This document shows positions 1-8,976 of a stretch of 64,000 bases of DNA, piece after piece. Position 1 is the stretch's first letter; each line of letters opens with the position of its first letter. Both the position numbers and the translations under genes were made by a program. Source of the stretch: an uncultured Spartobacteria bacterium (GTDB lineage Bacteria; Verrucomicrobiota; Verrucomicrobiia; Chthoniobacterales; Chthoniobacteraceae); NCBI GenBank assembly GCA_903929475.1, contig CAIYUV010000122.1, positions 28,317 through 92,316 on the forward strand, in the 5' to 3' direction. Below the pieces are notes generated by a model. It did no database searches and was not told where the DNA came from. It saw only the letters and a program-made list of their open reading frames with translations.

Positions 1-823
1 TGACGAGTGCTTTGTTCACGCTCACCCATGCGCGGCCTTCCTTGTCGGCGAGCTTTGCCGAAATGCGGTCGGCGGTTTCTTCGAGATGTTCCTTCGCGCG
101 ACCGATGGTGCCGTTGCGATAAATCGCCCACGTGAGCGACGGCCCGATGTAGCTGTAGGCGACCGTGACGACGCCCGGCGCGAGCACGCCCGCAGCTTCC
201 AAAGCGTCCATCCACATCTCCCAATCTTCGCCGCCCATGACCGCGACCGTGTCCGCGATGTCCGCATCGCTTGCGGGCTCGATGTTCACTTCGCTCACGA
301 TGCCGCGATCGGTGTCCACGGTCTTGTTGGAATACGCTGCGCCGATGGGTTTCAGGCAGCTTTTGTGCGTGACGCCCGTGCGCGGATTCGTGCGGCGGGG
401 CGAGGCGAGGGAGTAAATGACGGCGTCCACCTGACCGAGGTCGGCCTTGATTGTGGCGATGACCTGCTCCTTCACCGCGTCGGAAAATGCGTCGCCATTG
501 ATGCTCTTCGCATACAGACCGGCGGCGTGCGCCTCGCGCTCGAAGGCGACCGAGTTATACCATCCCGCCGTGCCCGTGCGATCCGGCTCCGGTGGTTTTT
601 CAAAGAACACGCCGAGTGTGGCTGCGCCGCCCGCAAACGCTGGAACGATGCGGCTCGCGAGGCCGTAGCCGGTGCTGGAACCAATCACGAGCACACGCTT
701 TGGCGCGCTCGCGATGGGGCCTTTGCTGCGCACGTATTCGATTTGCTGGCGCACGTGGGCCGCGCAGCCGTCGGGGTGCGATGTAGTGCAGATGAAACCG
801 CGAATCTTGGGCTTGATGATCAT
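1..823 (-). CDS. fabV: trans-2-enoyl-CoA/ACP reductase, FabV family (3' end runs off the window)
   Basis: Minus-strand translation from ATG at 823: [59 protein letters not shown]...[43 protein letters not shown]; this is the FabV N-terminus and NAD-binding region. Open to the window edge. Confidence 0.9.
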   Translation of the reverse strand, partial: MIIKPKIRGFICTTSHPDGCAAHVRQQIEYVRSKGPIASAPKRVLVIGSSTGYGLASRIVPAFAGGAATLGVFFEKPPEPDRTGTAGWYNSVAFEREAHAAGLYAKSINGDAFSDAVKEQVIATIKADLGQVDAVIYSLASPRRTNPRTGVTHKSCLKPIGAAYSNKTVDTDRGIVSEVNIEPASDADIADTVAVMGGEDWEMWMDALEAAGVLAPGVVTVAYSYIGPSLTWAIYRNGTIGRAKEHLEETADRISAKLADKEGRAWVSVNKALV

Positions 824-919
824 GCTCAGACGGTGCGCGAGCGCCGCGCGGGGCGTCGAGGTTTTTTCTGGTGTGAACCATTGTTGGAAATGCGGGAACG
901 GCCCGCTAGCATCCGCGAT

Positions 920-1711
920 GTGAAACTTCGTGGCATCCTTTTGATCCTATCCATTTTCGTCGGCTCAGCGCTGGCGCAGAAACCAACACCCAAGCCTGCG
1001 CCCGCTCCCGCGCTCGATGAAAACACGGCGCTCGGCGCGCTGCGTCAGCTCCCGAAGGACGCTGCAAAACGTCTCGCCCGCATCGAAGCGCGCGACGGCA
1101 ACCCGTGGCCGCAGCGCTGGTATTTGCTCGTGCATGATCCCGCCCAGCCGCGCGGGTTGCGCGAATTTGTCTTCGCCGACGGCAAGCTCGTCACCGCACG
1201 CACGCTCTCGCAATTCGCCGACACGCTGAAAGCGACCGACGTCATCGGCGACACCGTCGCAAAAGTGAACAGCGATCAGGCCGCCGGCATCGCCGGGCAA
1301 TACGCGCTCACCAACGCCGTGCGCCTCGGCACCGTGAACTACGAACTTTCCAAAACGAGCGCCGGAATCGTGTGGCAGCTCACCTGCCTCGATCCGCAGG
1401 GCAACCAGCTCGGAGTCCTCATCGTCAACGCCACGAAGGGCGGCGTGCTCAGCCACGAGGGTTTTGAAAAAGCACCCGTCACCGCAGCGCCCGCACCAAC
1501 TCCCGAACCGAAAACCGTCGCGCCGCGTCCCGTCGTCACTGCCACGCCCGCGCCAAAACAAACGCCGAAGCCTGCGCCTAAACCCGCCGAGGCAGAGCCG
1601 CCAAAACCCGTCATCATTTCCACACCCGCAGCAACCCCGGCACCCACTCCAAAGCCCGGCGTCGGCAAACGTGTCGGCGATTCGGTGCGTAAACTTTTCG
1701 GCAGCGAATAG
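920..1711 (+). CDS. secreted hypothetical protein with Pro/Ala/Lys-rich C-terminus
   Basis: GTG start after fabV (divergent); signal peptide [20 protein letters not shown]; low-complexity [16 protein letters not shown] tail. Confidence 0.7.
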   Translation: MKLRGILLILSIFVGSALAQKPTPKPAPAPALDENTALGALRQLPKDAAKRLARIEARDGNPWPQRWYLLVHDPAQPRGLREFVFADGKLVTARTLSQFADTLKATDVIGDTVAKVNSDQAAGIAGQYALTNAVRLGTVNYELSKTSAGIVWQLTCLDPQGNQLGVLIVNATKGGVLSHEGFEKAPVTAAPAPTPEPKTVAPRPVVTATPAPKQTPKPAPKPAEAEPPKPVIISTPAATPAPTPKPGVGKRVGDSVRKLFGSE

Positions 1712-1712
1712 C

Positions 1713-3086
1713 ATGACTCCTCTCGCCCGCTCGCTCACAAAACTGCTCGGCCAAGGCATCGTCCGCGACGACCCGGCCACGCTCGCCACGCACGCGACGG
1801 ATCGCTGGTTCGCATCCCGCAAGCCGGATGTTGTCGTGCTCGCAAAGACCCGCGCACACGTCGAAGCGACGCTCGCTTTCGCCAACAAACGCGGAATCCC
1901 CGTGACTCCACGCGGCGCGGGCTACGGCTACGTCGGCGGCTGCGTGCCGTCGCACGGCGGCATCGCGCTCAGCGTCGCGCGCATGAACCGCATCAAGGAA
2001 ATCCACGTCGCCAATGGAGTCGCAGTCGTGCAGCCGGGCGTCATCACCGGCGAGTTGCAGGCGGCAGTGCGAGCAAAGGGACTTTTCTATCCGCCCGATC
2101 CCGCGTCGCTCGCCGATTGCAGCATCGGCGGCAACATCGCCACCAACGCCGGCGGGCCGCGCTGTTTGAAATACGGCGTCACGCGCCACTACGTGCTCGG
2201 CCTCGAAGTCGTGCTCGCCGACGGGCGCGTCCTCCACTGCGGCGGGCGCACTCACAAAAACAAACAGGGCTTTGATCTCATCGGTTCCTTCGTCGGCAGC
2301 GAAGGACTGCTCGGCGTCGTCACCGAAGCCACGCTGCGCCTGCTCCCCCACCCTCCCGCACGCGCCACGCTCGCCGCGAGCTTCCGCACTTTCCGCGCAG
2401 CAGCGGATGCCGTGCAGCAAATTTTCGCCGCCGGATTCCTGCCGTGCGCACTGGAAATCGCCGACCCTTTCACGCTGAAAAGCGCACGCGAATTCCTCGG
2501 ACGCGAGATCGCACCCGGCGCGCAATCGCTCGTGCTCGTCGAATTGGATGGCCAGGTGGACTCCGTGAAAAGCGAGTCCGCCGCCGTCGCAAAACTACTG
2601 CGGAAAATTGACGCCATCCGCGTGCTCAGCGCATTCGGCGACGAGGAATCCGAAAAACTCTGGGGCCTCCGCCGCGCCTACAGCGCATCGCTCAAAGCCA
2701 CCGGCCTCACGAAGCTGAACGAAGACATCGTCGTCCCGCGTGGCCAGCTAGTCGCGCTCGCGGAATTTGGCGAACACCTCGCAAAAAAACACGGTTACCC
2801 CGTCGCGTGCTTCGGCCACGCGGGCGATGGCAACATCCACGTCAACATCATGGCCGCGAACTACCACGAAGACCGCCGCGTGAAAGCCAAAGTGGATCGC
2901 GCGCTCGACGAACTTTTTACATGGGTGCTGAAACACGACGGTGTCATCACCGGCGAACACGGCATCGGCCTCGCCAAAAAACCATGGTGGCCCCAAGCCT
3001 TGGACAAAGTAGGCCGCGACGTCCACCGCGCCCTCAAAACCGCGCTCGATCCAAAAGGAATCCTGAACCCCGGAAAGTTCGTCTGA
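1713..3086 (+). CDS. FAD-binding oxidase, GlcD/D-lactate dehydrogenase type
   Basis: FAD-binding motifs TPRGAGYGYVGGCVPSHGGIALS, SIGGNIATNAGGPRCLKYG, C-terminal CFGHAGDGNIHVN and GEHGIG. Confidence 0.9.
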   Translation: MTPLARSLTKLLGQGIVRDDPATLATHATDRWFASRKPDVVVLAKTRAHVEATLAFANKRGIPVTPRGAGYGYVGGCVPSHGGIALSVARMNRIKEIHVANGVAVVQPGVITGELQAAVRAKGLFYPPDPASLADCSIGGNIATNAGGPRCLKYGVTRHYVLGLEVVLADGRVLHCGGRTHKNKQGFDLIGSFVGSEGLLGVVTEATLRLLPHPPARATLAASFRTFRAAADAVQQIFAAGFLPCALEIADPFTLKSAREFLGREIAPGAQSLVLVELDGQVDSVKSESAAVAKLLRKIDAIRVLSAFGDEESEKLWGLRRAYSASLKATGLTKLNEDIVVPRGQLVALAEFGEHLAKKHGYPVACFGHAGDGNIHVNIMAANYHEDRRVKAKVDRALDELFTWVLKHDGVITGEHGIGLAKKPWWPQALDKVGRDVHRALKTALDPKGILNPGKFV

Positions 3087-3089
3087 GCC

Positions 3090-4097
3090 CTACGCCACGT
3101 TCACCACACTTGCGCGGCCGCTTTTTTGCGTCGCGACGATCTCGTCGTGGATCCATGCGTAGGTCTTTTCGAGGCCGGCGCGCAGGCGGATGTTTGGCTC
3201 CCAGCTGAATACTTTTTGGATGAGCGTGTTGTCAGAGTTGCGACCGTTCACGCCCTTCGGTGCGTCGAGTTTGTAGCGGCGTTTCAGCTTGATGCCCGCG
3301 ATGTCCTCCACCACATCCACGAGCTGGTTGATGCTTACTTTTTCCGAGCTGCCGATGTTGATCGGCTCGATGAAATCGGAGCGCGTAAGCATCTGCGTGC
3401 CGTGTAAGCAGTCGTCAATATACATGAAGCTGCGCGTCTGGTGTCCGTCGCCCCAAATCTCGATGTCGTGCTTCCCGCTCAGCTTCGCCTGGATGACTTT
3501 GCGGCACACCGCCGCCGGAGCTTTCTCGCGTCCGCCGTCGTAAGTCCCGTTCGGGCCATAGACGTTGTGATACCGCGCCACGCGCGTCGGGATTTTGAAG
3601 TCCTCGCGGAAATGCCGGCACATGCGCTCGCTGAAAAGCTTCTCCCAGCCGTAGCCATCCTCGGGCAGCGCCGGATACGCATCCGCCTCCGCAAGCGCCG
3701 TCACGTTGGGGTCCTTCTGCTTGTCGCCGTTATACACGCACGCGCTCGATGCGTAGAAAAACCGCTCCACGCCGCCCGCCTTCCGGGCCGCCATGAGCAG
3801 GTGCGTGTTGATGAGCACCGTCAACATGCACAGCCCCTTGTTCAATTCGATGAAACCCATCCCACCCATGTCCGCCGCCAGATTGTAAATCCAGTCGCAG
3901 CCCGGCACCACTTTCTCGCAAGCATCGAGCCGGCTCAGATCGAGGTGAAAATTCTCCACGTCATCGAAACGCTGATACCATTGGTCGAAAGGCTTGATGT
4001 CCACCGCGCAGATGGACTTCGCGCCCTGTCGGCGCAAATCAGCAACAAGATGACCGCCGATAAAACCACCGGCACCGCAAACGAGGACTTTGTTCAT
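3090..4097 (-). CDS. NAD-dependent epimerase, GDP-mannose 3,5-epimerase-like
   Basis: MNKVLVCGAGGFIGGHLVADL Rossmann motif; YASSACVYN, YGWEKLFSERMCRHF, GTYDGGREKAPAAVCRKVIQA, GDGHQTRSFMYIDDC. Confidence 0.88.
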   Translation of the reverse strand: MNKVLVCGAGGFIGGHLVADLRRQGAKSICAVDIKPFDQWYQRFDDVENFHLDLSRLDACEKVVPGCDWIYNLAADMGGMGFIELNKGLCMLTVLINTHLLMAARKAGGVERFFYASSACVYNGDKQKDPNVTALAEADAYPALPEDGYGWEKLFSERMCRHFREDFKIPTRVARYHNVYGPNGTYDGGREKAPAAVCRKVIQAKLSGKHDIEIWGDGHQTRSFMYIDDCLHGTQMLTRSDFIEPINIGSSEKVSINQLVDVVEDIAGIKLKRRYKLDAPKGVNGRNSDNTLIQKVFSWEPNIRLRAGLEKTYAWIHDEIVATQKSGRASVVNVA

Positions 4098-4168
4098 AGA
4101 GTTTCTTGGAAAAAGGGGCCGCAACTCTCGTCATCCGCGCTCACACTGCAAGCGGAGAGTTCACGCCT

Positions 4169-4525
4169 TCATTTCGTAAATCTGTCAATGATCCCGAAAC
4201 CGAGCGCGGCGATGAAACCGTTCACCATAGCAAATGCGCCCCACCAAACAGGAATGCCTACAATCCGTAGGGGCCATCTTTTCTCACGGAAAGAAAAGAC
4301 GACTGCCGGAACCAATGTAGCCACATAAAATACCATCGCCGAAAGTAACAGCGCATGGAAACCAGCATCTTGGTATGTGGGTGGGTGGCTCGCTAATTTT
4401 GCGCGAAAGAACGCGTATGACACTGGATAGACAATGGCAACGGCAAGCGTTGGTAAAAACACTATCAACCACTGCCAGTATTTTAGGCCAAATAAACGCG
4501 GTGATGTGCTGGGAGATTCATTCAT
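4169..4525 (-). CDS. small multi-pass membrane protein, unknown function
   Basis: 118 aa with about three hydrophobic segments; ATGA start/stop overlap with the upstream glycosyltransferase gene. Confidence 0.65.
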   Translation of the reverse strand: MNESPSTSPRLFGLKYWQWLIVFLPTLAVAIVYPVSYAFFRAKLASHPPTYQDAGFHALLLSAMVFYVATLVPAVVFSFREKRWPLRIVGIPVWWGAFAMVNGFIAALGFGIIDRFTK

Positions 4526-5310
4526 GAAAGCGGATGATTCTCTTCGCCGATAGGATACTTTTTCAGGCCGGTGCGCTGGAGGAAGATTCGGAAGAGGTAG
4601 GTGGGGACGATGACGGCGTAGCGTTTCCAAAGGCGGCGCGGGTCGCTGAGGACGCGGTGGAACCATTGGAGGCCGACGCGCATCATCCAGCGAGGGGCTT
4701 CTTTGATGCGGCCTGTGTGGAAGTCGAATGCGGCGCCGACTCCGAACATGAGGGTGGTTTCGAGCTTGGGGAGATTTTCGGCCATGAAGCGCTCTTGTTT
4801 TGGCGTGCTGAGGCCGACCCAGATGATGTCGGTTTTTTTCTGCGCGATGTCGGCGGAAAGCGCGGCCTGCTCGGCTTCGTTGAGAGGGCGAAAGGGCGGG
4901 CAGTAGGTGCCGAGGATGCGGACGCCGGGGAAGCGGCGCTGCAATTCGTCGCGCAGCGCGTCGGCGACTCCGGGTGCTCCGCCGTAGAAATAGTGCGTGT
5001 ATTTTCCGTCCTGCGTAGCGGCCATGATGCGGAGCATGAGGTCGGGGCCATAGACGCGGCTGACCCACTGGCCGAGCTGTCGGCGGCCCTGCCAGACGAG
5101 AGGCATTCCGTCGCACGTGTTGAGAAAGGCGTTGTTGAGGATCTGGCGAAAGGCCGGGTCGTTCTGTGCTTCATGCACGCCGTGGACGCCGGTGACGCAG
5201 ATGTATCCTTTTTGCCGCTGTGCGCAGGCTTCGAGCGTGGCGGCTGTGGCGATGTCGAGATCCATGGCGCTCATGGCGACACCGAGGACGTTGAATTTCT
5301 GAATGTCCAT
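4522..5310 (-). CDS. WecG/TagA/CpsF family glycosyltransferase
   Basis: Motifs TCDGMPLVW, YGPDLMLRIM, YFYGGAPGVADAL, GTYCPPFRPL, IIWVGLSTPKQE, GVGAAFDFHTG. Confidence 0.9.
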   Translation of the reverse strand: MDIQKFNVLGVAMSAMDLDIATAATLEACAQRQKGYICVTGVHGVHEAQNDPAFRQILNNAFLNTCDGMPLVWQGRRQLGQWVSRVYGPDLMLRIMAATQDGKYTHYFYGGAPGVADALRDELQRRFPGVRILGTYCPPFRPLNEAEQAALSADIAQKKTDIIWVGLSTPKQERFMAENLPKLETTLMFGVGAAFDFHTGRIKEAPRWMMRVGLQWFHRVLSDPRRLWKRYAVIVPTYLFRIFLQRTGLKKYPIGEENHPLS

Positions 5311-5316
5311 GCAGGG

Positions 5317-6624
5317 CTAAATGTTTTCTTTGATCCACTCTATGGCGGCATCGCGCGTGGTGAGGGTGCCTTCGAGCTGGAGGTTGGCGACGGTATCGAG
5401 GATTTGCTTAAAACGCGGGCCGGGGGTGATGCCGAGTTTCATGAGGTCGTGGCCGTTAACGAGGGGCGGAGGGATGAGCGGGGCGGCGGCAAATTCTTCG
5501 CGCTTGGCGCGGATGAAATCGTAGTTGTCCAACATGCCGTGGCTGCTGGTGCAATCCACGCGGTGGAGTTCGAGTTCGTCGTCGAAACCGTCGCGCGCCA
5601 TGAAGCGTTTGAGCTTGGCGACGCGCATTTCCTTCACGTCTTTGAAGACCATGTGATTGGCGACGGCGGAGACGGTGGCATCAATTTCCGCACGGCTGAA
5701 ACGAAGGCGCGTGAGGATTTCTTCGGTCATCGTCGCGCCGATCTTGTCGTGGCCGTTGAAGCGAATGCGGCCTGTGGGGTCCACGTTGTAGGTGGCGGGT
5801 TTGCCGATGTCGTGAAGCAGGACGCTAAAGACGAGCGGCACGCTGACTCGCTCTGGCAACAGCGCGAGCATGGCGCGTGTGTGAACGAAGACGTCGCCCT
5901 CGGGGTGAAATTGCGGCGGCTGTTCGCAGCCGCGCAGGATGAGAATTTCCGGCAGGACGTGCTGCATCAGGCCACTCTCGACGAGGAGGTCGAAGCCGCG
6001 CACGCGTGCGGGGGAGAGGAAGATTTTCACCAGCTCGTCGCGGATACGCTCGGCGCTCACGTCGTGAATGTCGCGCGCGTGTTCGAGGACGGCGGCCCAT
6101 GTTTTGGGTTCGATTTCAAAGCCGAGCACTGCGGCGAAACGAACGGCACGAAGCAGGCGGAGTTTGTCTTCGCGAAAACGCGCGACGGGATCGCCGATGG
6201 CACGGATGAGGCGGGCGGCGAGATCCACGCGGCCCGCGACGTAGTCTATGACTTCGCCAGCGATGGGATCGTAGAAGAGGCCGTTGATGGTGAAGTCGCG
6301 GCGCTCGGCATCGGTCTGCGGGTTGCTGAAGGTAACTTCCGTGGGGCGGCGACCATCCACGTATGCGCCGTCGCTGCGGAAGGTGGCGATTTGAAAGTCG
6401 TGATCATTTTCGTGGACGACGATGACGCCGAAATGCGCGCCGACCGCATAGGTGCGCGGGAAAAGCGCCTGAACTTGCTCGGGTCGTGCATCGGTCGCGA
6501 TGTCGTAGTCGTGCGGCTCGTGGCCGAGGAGCATGTCGCGCACGCTGCCACCGGCATAGAGCGCGGTGTAGCCGGCCTCGCGGAGGCGGCTGACGAGCGA
6601 ACGTGCGGTGGCTTCAAGTGACAT
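5317..6624 (-). CDS. cca: CCA tRNA nucleotidyltransferase / poly(A) polymerase family with HD domain
   Basis: GGSVRDMLLGHEPHDYDIATDARPEQV, RRDFTINGLFYDP, RFREDKLRLLRAVRFAA, VLLHDIGKPAT. Confidence 0.92.
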   Translation of the reverse strand: MSLEATARSLVSRLREAGYTALYAGGSVRDMLLGHEPHDYDIATDARPEQVQALFPRTYAVGAHFGVIVVHENDHDFQIATFRSDGAYVDGRRPTEVTFSNPQTDAERRDFTINGLFYDPIAGEVIDYVAGRVDLAARLIRAIGDPVARFREDKLRLLRAVRFAAVLGFEIEPKTWAAVLEHARDIHDVSAERIRDELVKIFLSPARVRGFDLLVESGLMQHVLPEILILRGCEQPPQFHPEGDVFVHTRAMLALLPERVSVPLVFSVLLHDIGKPATYNVDPTGRIRFNGHDKIGATMTEEILTRLRFSRAEIDATVSAVANHMVFKDVKEMRVAKLKRFMARDGFDDELELHRVDCTSSHGMLDNYDFIRAKREEFAAAPLIPPPLVNGHDLMKLGITPGPRFKQILDTVANLQLEGTLTTRDAAIEWIKENI

Positions 6625-6683
6625 GGCTTGCGAAGATAGCCAAATACCCCGGTGCGTGCGCGAGTGAAATGCCGGAAAAAGAA

Positions 6684-6709
6684 GAAGGCCGGAGTTTCCT
6701 CCGGCCTTC
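6684..6709 (-). terminator. intrinsic terminator downstream of the 6742-7191 gene
   Basis: Perfect 11-bp arms gaaggccggag / ctccggccttc with a 4-nt loop; on the minus strand it is followed by a T-rich tract (ttctttttcc). Confidence 0.75.
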
Positions 6710-6741
6710 GACTGTTTGAATTTCGCGAGCGATGAAGCGAC

Positions 6742-7191
6742 TCAGGGATTCTTTTTCTCTTCCTTCTTGTCTTCCTTCTTGTCTTCCTTCTTCTCCTCTT
6801 TTTTGTCGTCCTTCTTGTCCTTCTTTTCGGTGGCGGCAGGGCCGGAATCTGTGGAGGCGATGCCGTAGGTTTTCACAATGAGCTGGGCGTCCTTGTCTCC
6901 GCTATCGGCGATTTCAAGAAGGTCTTTCATGATTTCACCAAACTGCTTTTGCGTCTGCTCGGCTATGGCGACGTTTTGCTTGTTTTGTTCGAGCGACTTC
7001 TCGTTGTTCTCGCGCTGCTTCTTCCGTGCTTCAATTACTTCCTTGTTGTATTTGTTCTGCCACTCGAGGTTCTCGGCGGTTTGTTTTGCGCCCCCGTAGT
7101 TGAGGTAGAAAAATAGCGAAAATGCCAGGGCGATGAGTGTCAGCGGGAGGTGGATGCTGAAAAATGGGTTCTGTTCTTCTTTGGTGTCCAT
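6742..7191 (-). CDS. small single-TM coiled-coil protein with K/E/D-rich tail
   Basis: TM segment PLTLIALAFSLFFYLNY, Q/K/E coiled coil, tail KKDKKDDKKEEKKEDKKEDKKEEKKNP; 12-nt gap from the upstream gene. Confidence 0.75.
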   Translation of the reverse strand: MDTKEEQNPFFSIHLPLTLIALAFSLFFYLNYGGAKQTAENLEWQNKYNKEVIEARKKQRENNEKSLEQNKQNVAIAEQTQKQFGEIMKDLLEIADSGDKDAQLIVKTYGIASTDSGPAATEKKDKKDDKKEEKKEDKKEDKKEEKKNP

Positions 7192-7203
7192 GGTAGTAAA
7201 AAT

Positions 7204-7650
7204 TTAGCGTGCTGGTGCTGGTGTGGCAGCCGGGGCTACAGCAGGTGCTGGCGCACTTGCTCCTCCTTGTTGGGCTTTGAGTTTCTCGGCCTGCTCGTCA
7301 ATTTGCTTCACCTGCTCGGGTTTGAGGATAAAGCCGTCAAGCTTCTGGCGGATGAGGATTTTTTCGAGCTTTTCGTTCTTATTCTTGGCAGCGAAATAAC
7401 CGATATTGGTAAGGATTTCGCGTCCTAGCTTCTGAGCGATATTGGCTCCCGTCTGGATGATCTGTTGCTGGCGATTAATATCTTGCTGTTGAATCGAGAT
7501 GGCGTCATCGAGACTTTTAATCTCCTGCTGCTGCTTGAGGATATCGCCGGAGATTTGCTGATTGGAACGGCCTTTGTATAAATAAAGACCGCTAAAAGCG
7601 AGGCAGACGACTGCCATGATGGTGGATACGAAGAAGGGGATATTTTTCAT
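7204..7650 (-). CDS. small single-TM coiled-coil protein
   Basis: MKNIPFFVSTIMAVVCLAFSGLYLY then a Q-rich coiled coil; same layout as 6742-7191. Confidence 0.75.
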   Translation of the reverse strand: MKNIPFFVSTIMAVVCLAFSGLYLYKGRSNQQISGDILKQQQEIKSLDDAISIQQQDINRQQQIIQTGANIAQKLGREILTNIGYFAAKNKNEKLEKILIRQKLDGFILKPEQVKQIDEQAEKLKAQQGGASAPAPAVAPAATPAPAR

Positions 7651-7716
7651 TTTGGGCGCGGAGGTATCGGCTTGGAGCAGGGCTCAGTCAAGTATTTGTA
7701 ACGGAAAAATTCACCT

Positions 7717-8829
7717 CTATTTTCCGGGTTGCTGTTCGCGCATTTTCACGCCGAGGATGATTTTTTGCGCCTCGGCGCGGATGCCGGCGCGTATCTGGCG
7801 GTCAGCCTCCTGCGCGGCGGCGCTCGCCATTTCATCCACGGGCAGGACGACTGTAGTCACGGGGATGCACGACGGGATTTCGCCTGCGTGGTCTGCGAGG
7901 GCAAGGACGACAAGCTTGGAGGCGAGACCCTTGGCGTGAATGCGCGCGGCGAGGCCACAAGCGGCGGCTTCGCTGAGAGCGAAGACGGCGGTGGGAGAAG
8001 GGGTGTGCGCAAGTAGGGAATCGAAAGCCGCGACGCCTGCGGCAAAACTGAGGTCGCCCTGAAAAATATTTTGCGCGGCGATATTGAGGCTGAGTTCCAC
8101 CGTTGCGTGGCCGATCGCGCTGTTCAATTCCGCCAGCCGTGGCTCGGGGTTGCCGAATGGCCCGCCGACGATGGCCACGTGCTTGTGCCCGCTTTTTATG
8201 AAATGTCCGAAAGCTAGGCGCGCGGCGGCGAGGTAGTCGGGCACGATGCTCGTGGTGCCCGGAAATTGCGTCTCGTGCCCGAGTATGATGACCGGACATC
8301 CGCGCCGCTGCGCAATTCTACAAAGCGACGCGCTGGCTGTGCCGAGTGAGATGAATTTGGAACTCGTGCCGTTCTTGAGCGGCGGCGGGAGGCTGTCGTC
8401 ATCGGCGGTGTATTCGCGCGCCTCGTCGTAAAAGGAGACCGTGATGTTGCGCTGCGGTGATGCGGCGATGACCGCACCGGCGACGCGGGCGACGAAGGGA
8501 TTTGCCAGACCGCCGGGCACTTTCGTGGAGACGAGCAGGCTGGTGTCGCCGACTTCGGGATACATCCGCACGACGGCGCGCAGATCGTTCGGAACATAGT
8601 TCATCTCGCGGCAGACTTTGAAAACGCGCTCGCGTGTTTTTTCGCTCACTCGGATGCCGTAGTCGCGATCGTTGAGCAGCGAGGAAATTGCACCCTGAGA
8701 GACGCCCGCCGCCCTGGCGATGTGCGCCATGGTGATGGGCTTGGACAGACCGGCGCTGTTGCGCACGATCCGTGGGTCTGGGACTCCGCCGCCCTGCGCG
8801 GGAAGTCCTCCCTCTGTGGGCAAATTCAT
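7717..8829 (-). CDS. LacI-family transcriptional regulator
   Basis: HTH ITMAHIARAAGVSQGAISSLLNDRDYGIRVSEKTRERVFKVCREMNYVPN followed by a periplasmic-binding-like domain. Confidence 0.88.
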   Translation of the reverse strand: MNLPTEGGLPAQGGGVPDPRIVRNSAGLSKPITMAHIARAAGVSQGAISSLLNDRDYGIRVSEKTRERVFKVCREMNYVPNDLRAVVRMYPEVGDTSLLVSTKVPGGLANPFVARVAGAVIAASPQRNITVSFYDEAREYTADDDSLPPPLKNGTSSKFISLGTASASLCRIAQRRGCPVIILGHETQFPGTTSIVPDYLAAARLAFGHFIKSGHKHVAIVGGPFGNPEPRLAELNSAIGHATVELSLNIAAQNIFQGDLSFAAGVAAFDSLLAHTPSPTAVFALSEAAACGLAARIHAKGLASKLVVLALADHAGEIPSCIPVTTVVLPVDEMASAAAQEADRQIRAGIRAEAQKIILGVKMREQQPGK

Positions 8830-8976
8830 GACCTGCTATAAGTGCGGCTCGATGCGAAAAAACAAGAGCAAACTTGGGCTGACCGATGAAAAAGCCGTGC
8901 ACCCGCATGGCACGCGGGCTTGCAGTGGGCGGCGCTCGCTGCGAGACGGAGGCGATGCGAACGGAAAATTTGTCAC

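Noticed and set aside
4534-6621. 695-aa plus-strand ORF
   Set aside because: Antisense to the glycosyltransferase and cca genes, which have clear family motifs; a high-GC shadow ORF.
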